64,000 nucleotides of DNA, taken from Spinacia oleracea (Eukaryota > Streptophyta > Magnoliopsida > Caryophyllales > Amaranthaceae). Position numbers and translations under genes: made by a program. The DNA is taken from the NCBI RefSeq assembly GCF_020520425.1, contig NC_079490.1, forward strand, positions 54,104,517 through 54,168,516. The letters run 5' to 3'. Shown here one piece after another: positions 37,885 to 48,995 of the stretch. Numbering within the stretch: the stretch's first letter is position 1; each line of letters opens with the position of its first letter. The notes below the pieces were generated by a model. That model searched no databases, had not been told where the DNA came from, and saw only the letters and a program-made list of their open reading frames with translations.

Positions 37885-39643
37885 TGATGAGCGACATTTA
37901 TGTCGCTCTTGGCTTAGGATTTTACGTTAGTTTTTATACTTTTTTATAGGTTTTAATATCTTTTTGTGTGAATTTTATAAGTTTCGTTCCATCTTGTGCT
38001 TTATAGGTGATTATGATGAAAAGTGATGGAAAACAAGTAGAATCAAGCCAAAACAGGGCTTGTGCGATCGAGTGGTGTTTTGTGCGCCCGAACAGAGGAG
38101 TGCAAATGAGTACAAGGAATATCCAGTTCTGTGCGATCGAACTTGCTCTGTTGTTCGATCGCACAGGATTGATTTTTGGAGTCAGAAGGTCTCTAATTTG
38201 GGATGCGATCGCAGAGCCCACAATTCGACAGCACAGGTTTTGTGCGACCGAACGTGCTCTGTTGTTGGTCGCACAGGTTTGGTTTTTGGAGGCAGAATGT
38301 CCCTAATTTGGAATGCGACCGCATAAGGTCATCAACTCGACCGCACAAGAGTTGTGCGCCCACACAAGGCATTTCGTTCGAGCGAATCGTGCTGCAGAGG
38401 AATTATGAGCCAAAGAAACTCCATTCGACCGAACATGGTTCTTTGTTCGGTCGCACATGACGAAGGAAATGTTCTTCGCTGCCTTCGCTCGCACAGGACC
38501 CAGTATGCGCTCGAATGACTCATTTACGTTCGGTCGCACAAAAGGTCCGTGCGACCGAATGGTTGCGCGGGCTGCTCTTATTCGAATTTTGGCTTCTATT
38601 TGGCGAAACTTATAAATAGATTTTTCGATTATTTTGTTAAGAGTAGAATTTTAGTCGATAATTTTAGATTCTCAAAGTTAGTTTTCAGCATTTCTAGAGA
38701 GAGAAATTCTCCTCCATTGAAGCATCAATTTGTAATTTTCTAAACTCTTCTTCTAATTTTGTGCAATTCAATTCAATTTCTTAATTCTTGCTTTTGTTTT
38801 GATTGTTGATTGTTCTATAATTCCTACAATTCTTGAATTCTTCTTGATTTTACTTAGTAACTTTGATTCTTAATTCTCTTGTTGATTGTTCAATTGATTG
38901 TTCTAGTCTTTGATTCTCTCTTCTTAATCCTTCAATTTCATGCTTGCTAGTGTAGAATTAATGGATTTCTTGATTCCTAGAATGGCTAGTGAGTAGATTT
39001 AGGTTAGGGAAAGGGGAGAATCTAGGGGCCTAACTAGGGGAATTTGATGATTTAATTGATTAATGATTGATGTGATTAAATTGATTTAGTGCTAGGATTT
39101 TCCATGATCGATTGCTTAGTAGTTGCAAATGCTAGTTGATTGAGTTAGATTGGAATGTATGATTTAGGTTTGGCAAGACATTGTGAGCCTAGTTCATGCA
39201 AGTGAATGATAGCATCTATTATATGCTTGCTAATCTAGCTTAGGACTATGCGAAAGCTTTCCATAGGCTAGGTTGCTTCGCGTGCTCTATCCGAGAGGTG
39301 GCGAGTACGTCATTATTTTTCATTCCCCTAAGTGTTATTTCATTGCATCATTCATGATTACTATATGGTAGTTCATTTCCCCCATTTCCCTAAACTATCC
39401 CCAACTCCCTAACGTTTAGCTTCCTTGATTCAATCTAGTTTAATTGTTAGTTTAGAATCTTAGTGATAATTCAAATCAAACCTCTTGTTCGAATTAGCTT
39501 GACATTTAAACTCAAGAACCATCTTTTCTTTGGGACGATCCCTATACTTGCCGCTATAGTCCATATAGCCGGTTAGTTAGGTGTTTTATAAATTTTGTTT
39601 GATTGAGGCGTTGATCTTTCAACGACGGAAAAACACCCTATCA
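37885..39643 (+). mobile_element. Solo LTR, same family as 35204-37007
   Basis: A 1759-bp LTR from TGATGAGCGACATTTATGTC to ACACCCTATCA, flanked by gcttg (37880-37884) and acttg (39644-39648), a target duplication with one mismatch. No internal sequence remains, so it is a solo LTR made by LTR-LTR recombination. It is inserted in the 5' leader of copia-B. It shares TGATRAGCGACATTTATGTCGCTC at the start and the CTTTGGGACGATCCCTA region near 39530 with the 3' LTR at 35204-37007. Confidence 0.85.
38045..38570 (+). repeat. Dense GTGCGACCGAAC / GTTCGGTCGCAC inverted motifs in the solo LTR
   Basis: About twenty motif copies (GTGCGATCGA, TTCGATCGCACAG, GTGCGACCGAAC, TTCGGTCGCACA) alternate in orientation over 500 bp just upstream of TATA-like TTATAAATAG at 38609-38618. 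Open reading frames here exist only because the region lacks stops. Confidence 0.75.
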
Positions 39644-41722
39644 ACTTGATTTGGAAGGCAATTATAAACTCAATATTACTTTGGACCTAGTTGTTTCTAT
39701 GTTGCTTTGATTATTTAGTGACCTAAATCTAATCGAGCATACAAACAACATTCATGCGTAATATACATTCATTCACAATATATAAAGTGCATGAATTTAA
39801 TTTTGGTGAACTAGTATGGCCCAAAACTTTGTCTTGAAGCATCCAATCTTCCTTCACCTTGTTAGATTGGCATCGTCTTGAACTTCATTCAAAAGCTAAA
39901 TTAAAATTCTAAACTTCCTAGAAATACTTGAAATAATTAAATAATTACATCAAAATTTCAATGGTACGCATACCAAATTTAAAACTTTACATTCAAGGAT
40001 AAAACAGTACGCAGACCGTATTTAACTATGCTAGATTGGCCATATTAGTCACCTTAAATACCTGCAATACATAAAATATTTTCTACGCATTCACCCATTC
40101 GTGTTCTAAAACGAATGGCCCAAATAAATATGCAAATATTTAAATGATTTATTTAAAAATCACGTTCACATAAACCGCTTTCTAAAAGATTATTCAAATC
40201 CGGATTATTAATCCTTAGAATTAATCTAATCAAAATTTAATTTAATTAAAATAATGGTGCCCTACGAAAATAATTAAAATTAATTATTTCATTTAATTTC
40301 GTTAAATGGCTCCCACTTAATACAATATTTTAATTTGGATAATTTAATATTAAATATTTAAATAAACTCACGGCCCGATCCAAGTCAAATAAAATAAAAT
40401 AAATAAAAAAATCCACCGTTAGCCATTTCATGCAAAAAATTAAATTCAAAGCCCAAACGAAGCAAAATAGCCAATTTGTGCAACATAGGCTAGGCTTGCG
40501 CCTAGACCTATTCCGCCTAGTGTATTGTGCACCATACGAGGCCTCAAGGAGCATCTCCCCTCCCCGCATAGCACAGCGCACAGCCCGCAGCTACGCTGCT
40601 CCTGCCGCTGCTTTGCTCATCGCTTCTCGCAAGCCAAGGCCAACGCTGCTGGCTTGCTTGCTCACTGCTTCGTCAATGAGCCAAGGCATCGCTGCTGCCT
40701 TGCTCGCTCCTGAGGCCAGCGCGCGCTAGCACGCCTAAATCGCTTGCTGGCTGCCTCGCGTTGCTGCGCCAAGTTCCGTAGTGCAGCGCGCATGCGCTAC
40801 GCCCAGCCACACACGCCGGACACCCTTTGTTCTGCGCCTTTGGTTCGTGCCATACGAGCCATTTAACCAAAAAATTAATTTTAATTTCACGGAACGTTAT
40901 TTGCATGCCGTTATTTTTCTTTCAATTAACAAAATTAATCGTTTTGTTTTTCAAAAAATAACAAAGTGAGTGATTTAACTTATTTTCCAACTATCCAATT
41001 TTGAGAAATTTATATATCTTGGCTAACAACATTAAAATTTAACGAAAGATCAATATCAACCAAAATTTGAATATGTTTGAAAATGCAATCCAAAATTTTA
41101 AATCGTTCTAACATTTAAATTTCAGATTTTTATCAAATTTTGTTTAAGTGATATTAAAATTAACGAATGTAATAAAAAATTTAATCAATAAATTTTTAAA
41201 AACTGCCACTTAACTTGAAATTATATTCCCTTTCCCAATTAAACAAATTTCCAAATCTAAATAATTAATAAAATCAATTTACGGTCTAAAAATCATTAAA
41301 TTAGGGGAAAAAATTAGGGTTTATACTTAACATTTATGGCCGAAAATTTTACCATAATTTTAAAATATACCCAAGACCAGTAGGAAAAAATTTCAATTAT
41401 TTCTGACTAGTTTAGGTCGAGCAATTAATTGAAAAACTTTCCGAAATTGTTAATTTAATTCATTAACTAAAAGAAATGCCCAAAAACGCGAACTTCGGGG
41501 CCTGTTTTTGCGATTCTATTCACTAGAATTGATTTTAAAACGCCGTTTTCAATCAGATTAGGGTCAGAAAAATCAAACTTTCGACATTTAAAGAGTTCAG
41601 AATTGCTTTCTGCGATCTATCCGATAATGCAGAAACATTTGAAAAATTCACGAAAAATTCAGGAAAAATTCGACAACATCACAAACATAAAAACATGCCA
41701 AAAAGTACTTAAAATACATCTT
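39644..41722 (-). other. Copia-B 5' leader (untranslated)
   Basis: The leader lies between primer site and gag on the minus strand. It contains ATGGTACGCATACC and CAGTACGCAGACCGTA (39961-40025), which match the leader motif GGTCTGCGTACC of the copia-C/D family, and a GC-rich island at about 40540-40870 in otherwise AT-rich DNA. No coding capacity; the open frames in the island are unlikely to be genes. Confidence 0.65.
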
Positions 41723-41735
41723 TCTCATGATACAA
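41723..41735 (-). other. Primer-binding site of copia-B
   Basis: On the minus strand TTGTATCATGAGA follows the LTR end after one base, aligned with the initiator tRNA-Met site TGGTATCAGAGCC but diverged. Confidence 0.6.
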
Positions 41736-41736
41736 C

Positions 41737-42767
41737 TGTAGGGGAATACAGTTAAAAACTTATTAACGCAGCGGAATAATCCCCAAAGTCAGGAACCATG
41801 TATAAAGTACAGATTAAGCAGACTTACGTTTGAAGCGTGTTTCCCCTAGTTCAACGAATCACGAACACGAACAAGAACTCCAAATTTCGTTCCTCTACTT
41901 GGTTCACCGACACGTTCAAATACGACTTGAGATTCGTAGCATAGACGTCACTCAAGATATTTTAGCTTTTAGGGAAGAACAGTTTGAACGGAGGCTCAAA
42001 AGAGATTAGGGTTTCTCTTTTGATTTAGGTTAAAACTGATGTACGTAATTAGTTGTGTGTTTTTATGGAAAACATATGGAGAATTGGTGAGGTTTTATAA
42101 CCCTAAGGGTTATAACATAACCGACCAAGGCACAAGGCCTCAACCGACCAGCTCACGCACAAAGCCCACAAAGCAGCGCGCACACGGCAACGTAGCCATG
42201 GGCCTTCGGCCTCGCTGCTGCTTGTTGCTAGTGCTGCTGTCCGCGGGCGCCCAGCCGCAGCCCTGCGGGCCTCGTTCTCGTGCTGGCGAGCTGCTGCGCT
42301 CGTTGGGCCTTGCGTGCTTGCGCGTTTGGCTCGACGGGCCGACATCCTTTCCTTGCTCGTATCAGCGTCAAATTCCTTACGGCTATTGTTTATCTTATGG
42401 TACTTGACGAATCACCGTCGTACGATATGATTATTCGTTTTTCCTAACTCACGAATATTCGCGATACGATAAACGATTACAATCCAACGGCTTATCGTAT
42501 AGTTATGTTTTTCCGAACTAATTCCCGAAAAGCTATTAAATGAATTTTCGATTCATTTAATTCGATGATTTGTTACATGCCAATGGTGTGACTTTATAGG
42601 TTCAGTCAAGAGTAAGCTGTGAGCCTAATATAGATTACAACTTACGGATCGGAAGCATTGCTCCAGCTAGCTGTTCCGATCACTTGATCTCACTTAATTA
42701 ATTGTTCGTATTAATCTGAACCTTGGTATTAGACTAATGCACCTTCTGTGAAGGATATATTTCCTCA
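41737..42767 (-). repeat. 5' LTR of copia-B
   Basis: 1031 bp. On the minus strand it starts TGAGGAAATATATCCTTC and ends CCTACA. A GC-rich block lies at about 42160-42350 and a TATA-like TTATAA near 42093-42112. The flank at 42768 is not repetitive in this window. Confidence 0.82.
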
Positions 42768-43379
42768 ACTTGAAATGTCATAGTAATTTGTATTAGGGAT
42801 TCGGTTTTACCTTGTTAGGTTTAGACTAGATGTCCAATTTATGCTCCCGATGGTTTTCATGTTTTGAAGAATTGTACGAAAATTGAAGGTTTTTGAAGAT
42901 TGAATTTGTATTTGATTTGAGAGGAAAAATGCGTGTCACGACGTTGTATTAAAATTTTCCTCCTCCATTTGGGTGAAAATGAAGGGTTTAAAAAGGGGAT
43001 TAGCCGGCTAACGGCCAAATAACGCCAGCGCCATGCGCAAGATCTGCGCCATGCGCTGCTGACGTGTCCCAGGTGTCGACAAAGAAGGACAATGACATCG
43101 TCCTTTCTTAGTGACGGGGCATTGTACCTTTGTACGAGCTTTGAAGCGTAGTGATTTGCTTGGGGATTAAGGTAAATTTTACGACTAAAAACCCACCTTT
43201 TGAGTTCGGGATTCGTATTTGGATTCGGTTTTACAGGACGGGCCCCGGCATGCTCGGTTTTGTGGGTCGGCTCCCGATTTTGGATTGCTTAATGGAAATT
43301 TTATTGGAAATGGCCTTGTAAAACTAATGGAGAGGTCCATTGGGTGAGATTTTATTTGGATTTTGAACTTGAATTTTGT
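42768..43379. other. Low-copy flank of copia-B (first copy)
   Basis: AT-moderate sequence with no gene recognised. It ends at the tandem-duplication junction; the same sequence at 57503-58116 continues uninterrupted into 58117 onward, so this is the insertion-site DNA of copia-B. Confidence 0.55.
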
Positions 43380-45860
43380 ACACTTATAACAGTTGGAGCT
43401 CCTAAACCTCTACCAGAATGGCTGAAAATATCCAAGGCTTCATCACTGCCGTTTGCATTTTCATAATTTCGTTCCTGGCTATTAAATCTTGTTTCTATAT
43501 TATGCATATACCTTGAGAAAAGGGTCATACACTCATCTGCTAAATAGCCCTCCGCAATTGAAGCTTCTGGATGAGCCCTATTTCGTACATAAGATTTAAG
43601 CTTATACATATATTGTTCAATAGGATACATCCATCTGAACTGAACAGGACCTCCGATCATAGTTTCATTGGCTAAATGAATTGGCAAATGCATCATCACA
43701 TCAAAGAACGAGGGAGGAAAAACCTTCTCTAATTTGCAGAGAGTGATAGGAATTTGGGTCTCTAGTTGCTTCAATTCACTCACTTTAAGTACTTTAGCAC
43801 ATAATAAGGTAAAGTACCTTGATAGCTCAATCAGTACTTCGCGTACAAGTGGAGTGAGTATACCACGTATTGCCAAAGGAAGAAGATGTTCGAGTATTAC
43901 ATGGCAATCATGGCTCTTTAAACCTGAAATTTTTCCTTCCTTAGTGTTGACACAGTAAGATATATTCGATGAAAAACCGTCAGGTACTTTTAACTCTTTC
44001 AAAAATTTACAAAATCTTTGCTTCTCGGCAGGAGGCATCTTATATTTGTCCCCTTCTTTGACTGGGTGCAATGTGGGCCTTATCCCCATAGCTTCCAAGT
44101 CATGAAGTGATTTTATAGTGTCTTTAGTCTTCCCTTTGATGTTCATAATTGTCCCAAGAACATTATCACATATATTTTTCTCAAATGCATCACGTCTAAG
44201 TTGTGCCGTAAAAAATGTTTCCTCCAGTATAAAAGCTCAAAGAAAATACTTTTCTTATTCCAATTATCACCCCTAAGCTCATGATTTATTTTTGTCTTCA
44301 CATGTGGATCCTTGGACAAAACAATGTTCTCGAGATCCTCGAGTTGAAGAAGAATTTCATCAATTGAACAAGGTTCAGGAGGTAGACCATGCTCAACTTT
44401 TCCGTCAAATGAATCCTTATCCTTCCGCCATCTATGGTTCTTTGGCAAATAACATCTATGATCCATGTAGCATTCTTTGCCCCCATGAGATAGTCCCATT
44501 GATCGTTTATCCTTAAGGCAACGAGGGCATGCCAAATACCCCTTAGTACTCCATCCTGACAACATGGCATATGCTGGAAAATCATTAATGGTCCACATCA
44601 GTGGTGCACGTAAATTAAAATGATGTTGAGTTGCTGCATCGAAGGTCTCGACACCAGTGTCCCATAGATCTTTTAATTCCTCGATCAATGGTTGCAAATA
44701 TATGTCAATTGCATCGCCGGGTCCTTTAGGACTAGGAATAAGCATCGAAAGAAGTATATTAGACTGCTTCATACAAAGATCTGGAGGTAAGTTATATGGC
44801 ATAAGTACTACACGCCAAATACTATAAGGTGTTTTCGAGTTTGCAAAGGGTTGAAAACCATGACTGGCAAGCCCCAACCTAACATTTCTAGGATCTGATG
44901 CAAACTCGGGAAACTCCTTGTCAAATGACTCCCACGCAGCTCCATCAACAGGATGTCGCATCGTACCATCTTTCTTCTTTTTACCATCATGCCACCTCAT
45001 CAAAGAAGCAGTCTTTGAACACATGAATAATCTTTGAAGCCTCGGTTTTAGTGGGAAGTAGCGTAATATCTTGTGAGGTATTTTTTTACCATTTGACTTA
45101 CACTTGTCTTCCCCACTGTGTTTGTTAGTTTTCCATCTTGATGCACCGCAAATATTGCATGCATCTAGCTTCTCATTCTCCTTCCAATATAACATGCAAT
45201 CATTAACACATGCATCGATCTTTTCATAGGAAATTCCGAGGTTTCTCATGATCTTTTTTGACTCTTTGTATGAATCTGGTAAAGTTGACCCTGTAGGTAA
45301 AAGCCGATTCTTCAAAAATTTGAGAAGCATGCTAAAAGACTCATTGGTCCAACGACCTAGAGTCTTAATATGAAGAAGCTCCAAGATTGCAAACATTGTA
45401 GAACTCTTAGCACCTTCATAGACCGGATCTTGTGAATCCTTCAATAGGTTATAAAAACTTTTACCGTCGGCATTTGGCTTCTCGACATCATTAACATCAT
45501 AAGAGGGACTAACATCATTGAACGCAGGATATAAATCCCTTAGAATATCAAAAATTTCATCATGGTCTTCTCCCTCATCATGATCCTCGTCGTACACGAT
45601 TTTTGACTCATCCAACCCTTCCCATGATGATACCAGAAGGTGTATCTTTTGATTATTCCAAAAACAAGTAGATGTTCCCTTACTTTCTCACGATCACCGG
45701 ATTCTCCATTCATACATTTGGTACAAGGACAACGAATTGTCTCAGTTTTCAACTTTTGAAAAGCATAGTCTAAAAAATTATTAACTACCTCGGCATATGT
45801 TGGATCACCAATGTAATCTTTAATGGAAATCCAATCCTTACAGAGAGTCATTTTCACCAA
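43380..45860 (-). pseudogene. CACTA-B transposase, second copy, cut at the 3' end by the duplication joint
   Basis: Same frameshifted TNP2 sequence as 28645-31125 at +14735, including His in SHGFQPF. Downstream of PTVISV the frame runs into unrelated sequence and ends a few codons later (43352), so the DUF4216 part is missing. One visible coding difference is Asp for Gly in EGEDHDEIF. Confidence 0.9.
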
Positions 45861-47961
45861 GTATAATAATAAAATGGCAGCAAAAAATTACCTAGAGAAT
45901 CAACAAAGACAAGAATATGTTATTTTAAAAAAACCGGTCCACGATCATGATAAATGTAAGAGGTACAATAATCCAACACCTAATAGACAATTTTCAGCAA
46001 ATGCAGGCTAGCATAAAATTTCGCACACATAGTATATTGAGTCAATGAATGATGACTCGACTAGATTTCTTGGTCATATAAGTCAACCAAGGCAGGCCTA
46101 ATACACTTAAAAGTATATAAAACTTTATGAAAAATATTATACGCATACAAGCCTAATTCTTAGGATGGGAATACGACAATACTATATTTATTCAAACTTT
46201 GGATGGGAATCAAACCCAACTGAAGGGTGTATTAGATTTTTAGATGTATCGGGTTGTTGCAGAGGTTTCTTATCACTATGGCTAGCTTCATATCAGGTTT
46301 TAGACATTAAGATCAGAAATGTTGTATACTACCACTCCTAAAGCATTAGGGCCCAAAATGTGGGATTTCCGCTTTTCTATATCAACTAACTTTTTTCTGT
46401 CAGCCTGTGTCCTACTTTAGGTGTAAGTGATCCTGGAATATAGGCAGAACTTGTTAATTCAGTCAAGGATCAGTTTAATCCGGGAATTTATTTATTATTC
46501 ATTTTAATATTTTTGTTCTGTTTTCTTGCAATTTTAAATATAGGATCACAGAGGGCAGAAGGTTAAACAGGATTATGAGTCAGGTTAAACTCAATTTTAA
46601 GCTTATACATAGATTATATCTAGGATGTTTATTCTACAGTATCGGGTCTAGTCATACTTGTCAGACATCAGCAAATATTTAACAATCAAAACTAACCACA
46701 AGTCAAGAATTGAAATATAAAAAATTAAAAAACAAATTACCAACCACTCTGAATCTTAACAAATTGCCCAAAAACAGAAAAGAGTACGCATACCAGGAAG
46801 CTTAACCTAGAAATAGACTCAAAAAAGAATAACAACAAATAAAAATTTCCTAACATAACACAAGCCTTGGGAGAAAGAAACCAATGCCACACATGACTCA
46901 GAGAGTAACCATTCTGTCAAGAAGCAGGTTTTGACTCGTATATGAAAGTCCATAGATGATGGAGTTTCCAGGACATTGTATATATTGAAACCTTTGGAAA
47001 ATTTTCTATTAATTTTGTTATATACAGATTACAGAGCATACCGCAAATTGACCTTGCTGGGATTGAACTTCTTGTAAAATTTGTCTGAATGTATTATCAA
47101 TTACTATAATCTCCAACAAGCAAGATAGCAATATTTACAATATAACATATCAAGAATATATACCCATATGCTCTTGAAGGCAAACCAGAAGTCATAATAC
47201 AGTTTACCAAAGCAGGGGAGAATCGAGGGGAACATCCATTGCCAACTGAATACTGCAGATATTACTATGAAATTCAAAGCATGAGGTCTGAAATTAATAA
47301 CACATAGGCCTCCTATTTGGTAACAAAATCTAAATCAAGTAGATATTTGAACATATGAACATCAACAAACCATAAAAAAGCAATCAACATATGAACATCA
47401 ACAAACCATAAAAAACGCCCAAAACTAATTTCAAAACATACCGATTCGGATGATTATACCTTCAATTTCGTAGATTTTGTAGCAAACTCCAACTATAGCA
47501 GTTTCAATCCTTTGATATCGTTCCTCCTCTATCTCACCTTTTGTTCTTCAAATTAATTTTGTTTTCCAATTGAATATGAATCGTGAGTTTTGTGATTAGG
47601 GTTTAGGAAGGAGATGATTGAAGAAAATTGAGGAAAGAATGTAGGGGTTCAAAGATTTTCAGAAAATTGCGCGTTATTGATTCTGAGAATTAAGTTGTGA
47701 AAATTTAATTTGCCGCTTCACCAAAATAAATCGCGCTGTGCTGGAGTATTAACGACGACTTGTTTTTTTCCTTTTTTTATTTTTTTATTATTTACTTGTT
47801 CATATTAACGACAGACTCATTAAATTTGGTATTCCTAGTTTTAACCAATTACTTCCAACAATTGGGCTTGTCGTAGTAACATAGTGCAAATAGATTATTA
47901 ATGACAAAGAATTCATTTCGTCGTTAACAGGTTGTCGTTAAAACTGCGAATTCTAGTAGCG
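45861..47961 (-). mobile_element. CACTA-B 5' region, second copy
   Basis: Duplicate of 31126-33226, including subterminal GTCGTTAA motifs (47750-47945) and the terminus at 47961. Confidence 0.85.
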
Positions 47962-48535
47962 CAAGATTCGCATTTATCAATCTTCTCTAAGTCGAATGAT
48001 TCTAGAATGCCCTTCCTTTGAAGTCTTTCCATGCGTTTTGTGTTTATATGGCCTAATCGACAGTGCCACAGATATGTGAGATCGGAATCTCCAGTTTTAG
48101 CCTTTTTGGTATTATGTTAAAAATTTGTTTGCTTGTATCTAGCACATATAATCCATTTTCTTGGTGTATTGATCCATAAAACATTCCATTCAAAGAAAAA
48201 GAACAACTATTGTCTTTAAATTGAAAACTAAAACCTTTAGAATCCAAACTTGAAACGGAAATAATGTTTCTGGTGATACTAGGAACATAGTAACAGTTTT
48301 CTAGTTCCAACACAAAACCACTAGGCAAAGATATAAAATAAGATCCTACGACTAATGCAGCAATCCGTGCTCCATTTCCCACGCGTAGATCCATCTCGCC
48401 TTTATCAAGCTTTCTACTTCTCCTTAGTCCATGCGAATTGGAACATAAGTGTGAGCCACAACCAGTATCTAATACCCAAGAAGTACAATTTGCAAGATTA
48501 CAAATGTATAACATACATACCTGAAGGAGAAGCAA
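47962..48535 (-). pseudogene. Copia-B pol fragment, second copy
   Basis: Duplicate of 33227-33800: protease DTGCGSH and GAG-pre-integrase region, with the same breaks. Confidence 0.85.
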
Positions 48536-48995
48536 CGTTTCCGTCCTTCTTTCCTTCCTTTAATTTAGGGAAATCTATTTTGTAATGACCAATTTCATTA
48601 CAATTGAAGCATTGCGATGTAGAAAGAGAAGTGTTCTTCCTCATCTTGCTCTTGGAAGGCATCAGTTGCCCTCTGGGAATGGATGAAGATGCAACTTTGC
48701 TTTTCATCCCCTTGCACACTTTCTTGAATTTGTGCACTTCACATTCAAAGGGTCTTGTTTGAACTTTAGGATTCTTTCGAATTTGTCGAGCAATTTCACA
48801 AGTTCACTTAATGTGTTCTCTTTCTAATTAAAGAGATAGTGCATCTTAATCCCTCATAATCCCTATGAAGAGAGTTTATCACAAGTGCTATAGCTATTTG
48901 CTCTTTGATGGAACCACCAAGTCTCTCAATTGTGAAGAATAATACAATCATCATATTCACATGAGACAAAATTGGTGTGTTTCTGTCTATCTTAG
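48485..48995 (-). pseudogene. Copia-B gag 3' part, second copy
   Basis: Duplicate of 33750-34260 with the same zinc-knuckle Cys to Phe change. Confidence 0.8.

Larger units (their letters stand above)
33227..42767 (-). mobile_element. Copia-B: Ty1/copia retrotransposon, pol interrupted by CACTA-B
   Basis: On the minus strand: 5' LTR (42767-41737), primer site (41735-41723), leader (41722-39644 and 37884-37458, split by a solo LTR), gag (37457-37013 and 34260-33750, split by a gypsy-like element), then protease and GAG-pre-integrase up to 33227, where CACTA-B interrupts it. The rest of pol and the 3' LTR would lie to the left, outside the window. The tandem duplication repeats this entire piece at +14735. 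Confidence 0.88.
28645..43379. repeat. 14,735-bp tandem duplication, unit 1
   Basis: Matches 43380-58114 base for base at a constant offset of 14735 from end to end, so there is no net indel. Scattered substitutions exist (for example near 28797, 30539, 32698, 34449, 38029, 42209, 43090). The joint shares AC with both outer ends (28645, 43380, 58115). It covers part of CACTA-B, copia-B, both gypsy-like insertions and 612 bp of flank. Confidence 0.95.

Noticed and set aside
38007..38539. Overlapping frames rich in CDRT/VRPN motifs
   Set aside because: They are translations of the GTGCGACC repeat cluster in a solo LTR, readable in several frames at once.
40330..40969. Open frames in the copia-B leader
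   Set aside because: GC-rich leader sequence without protein similarity; the real gag starts at 37457 on the minus strand.
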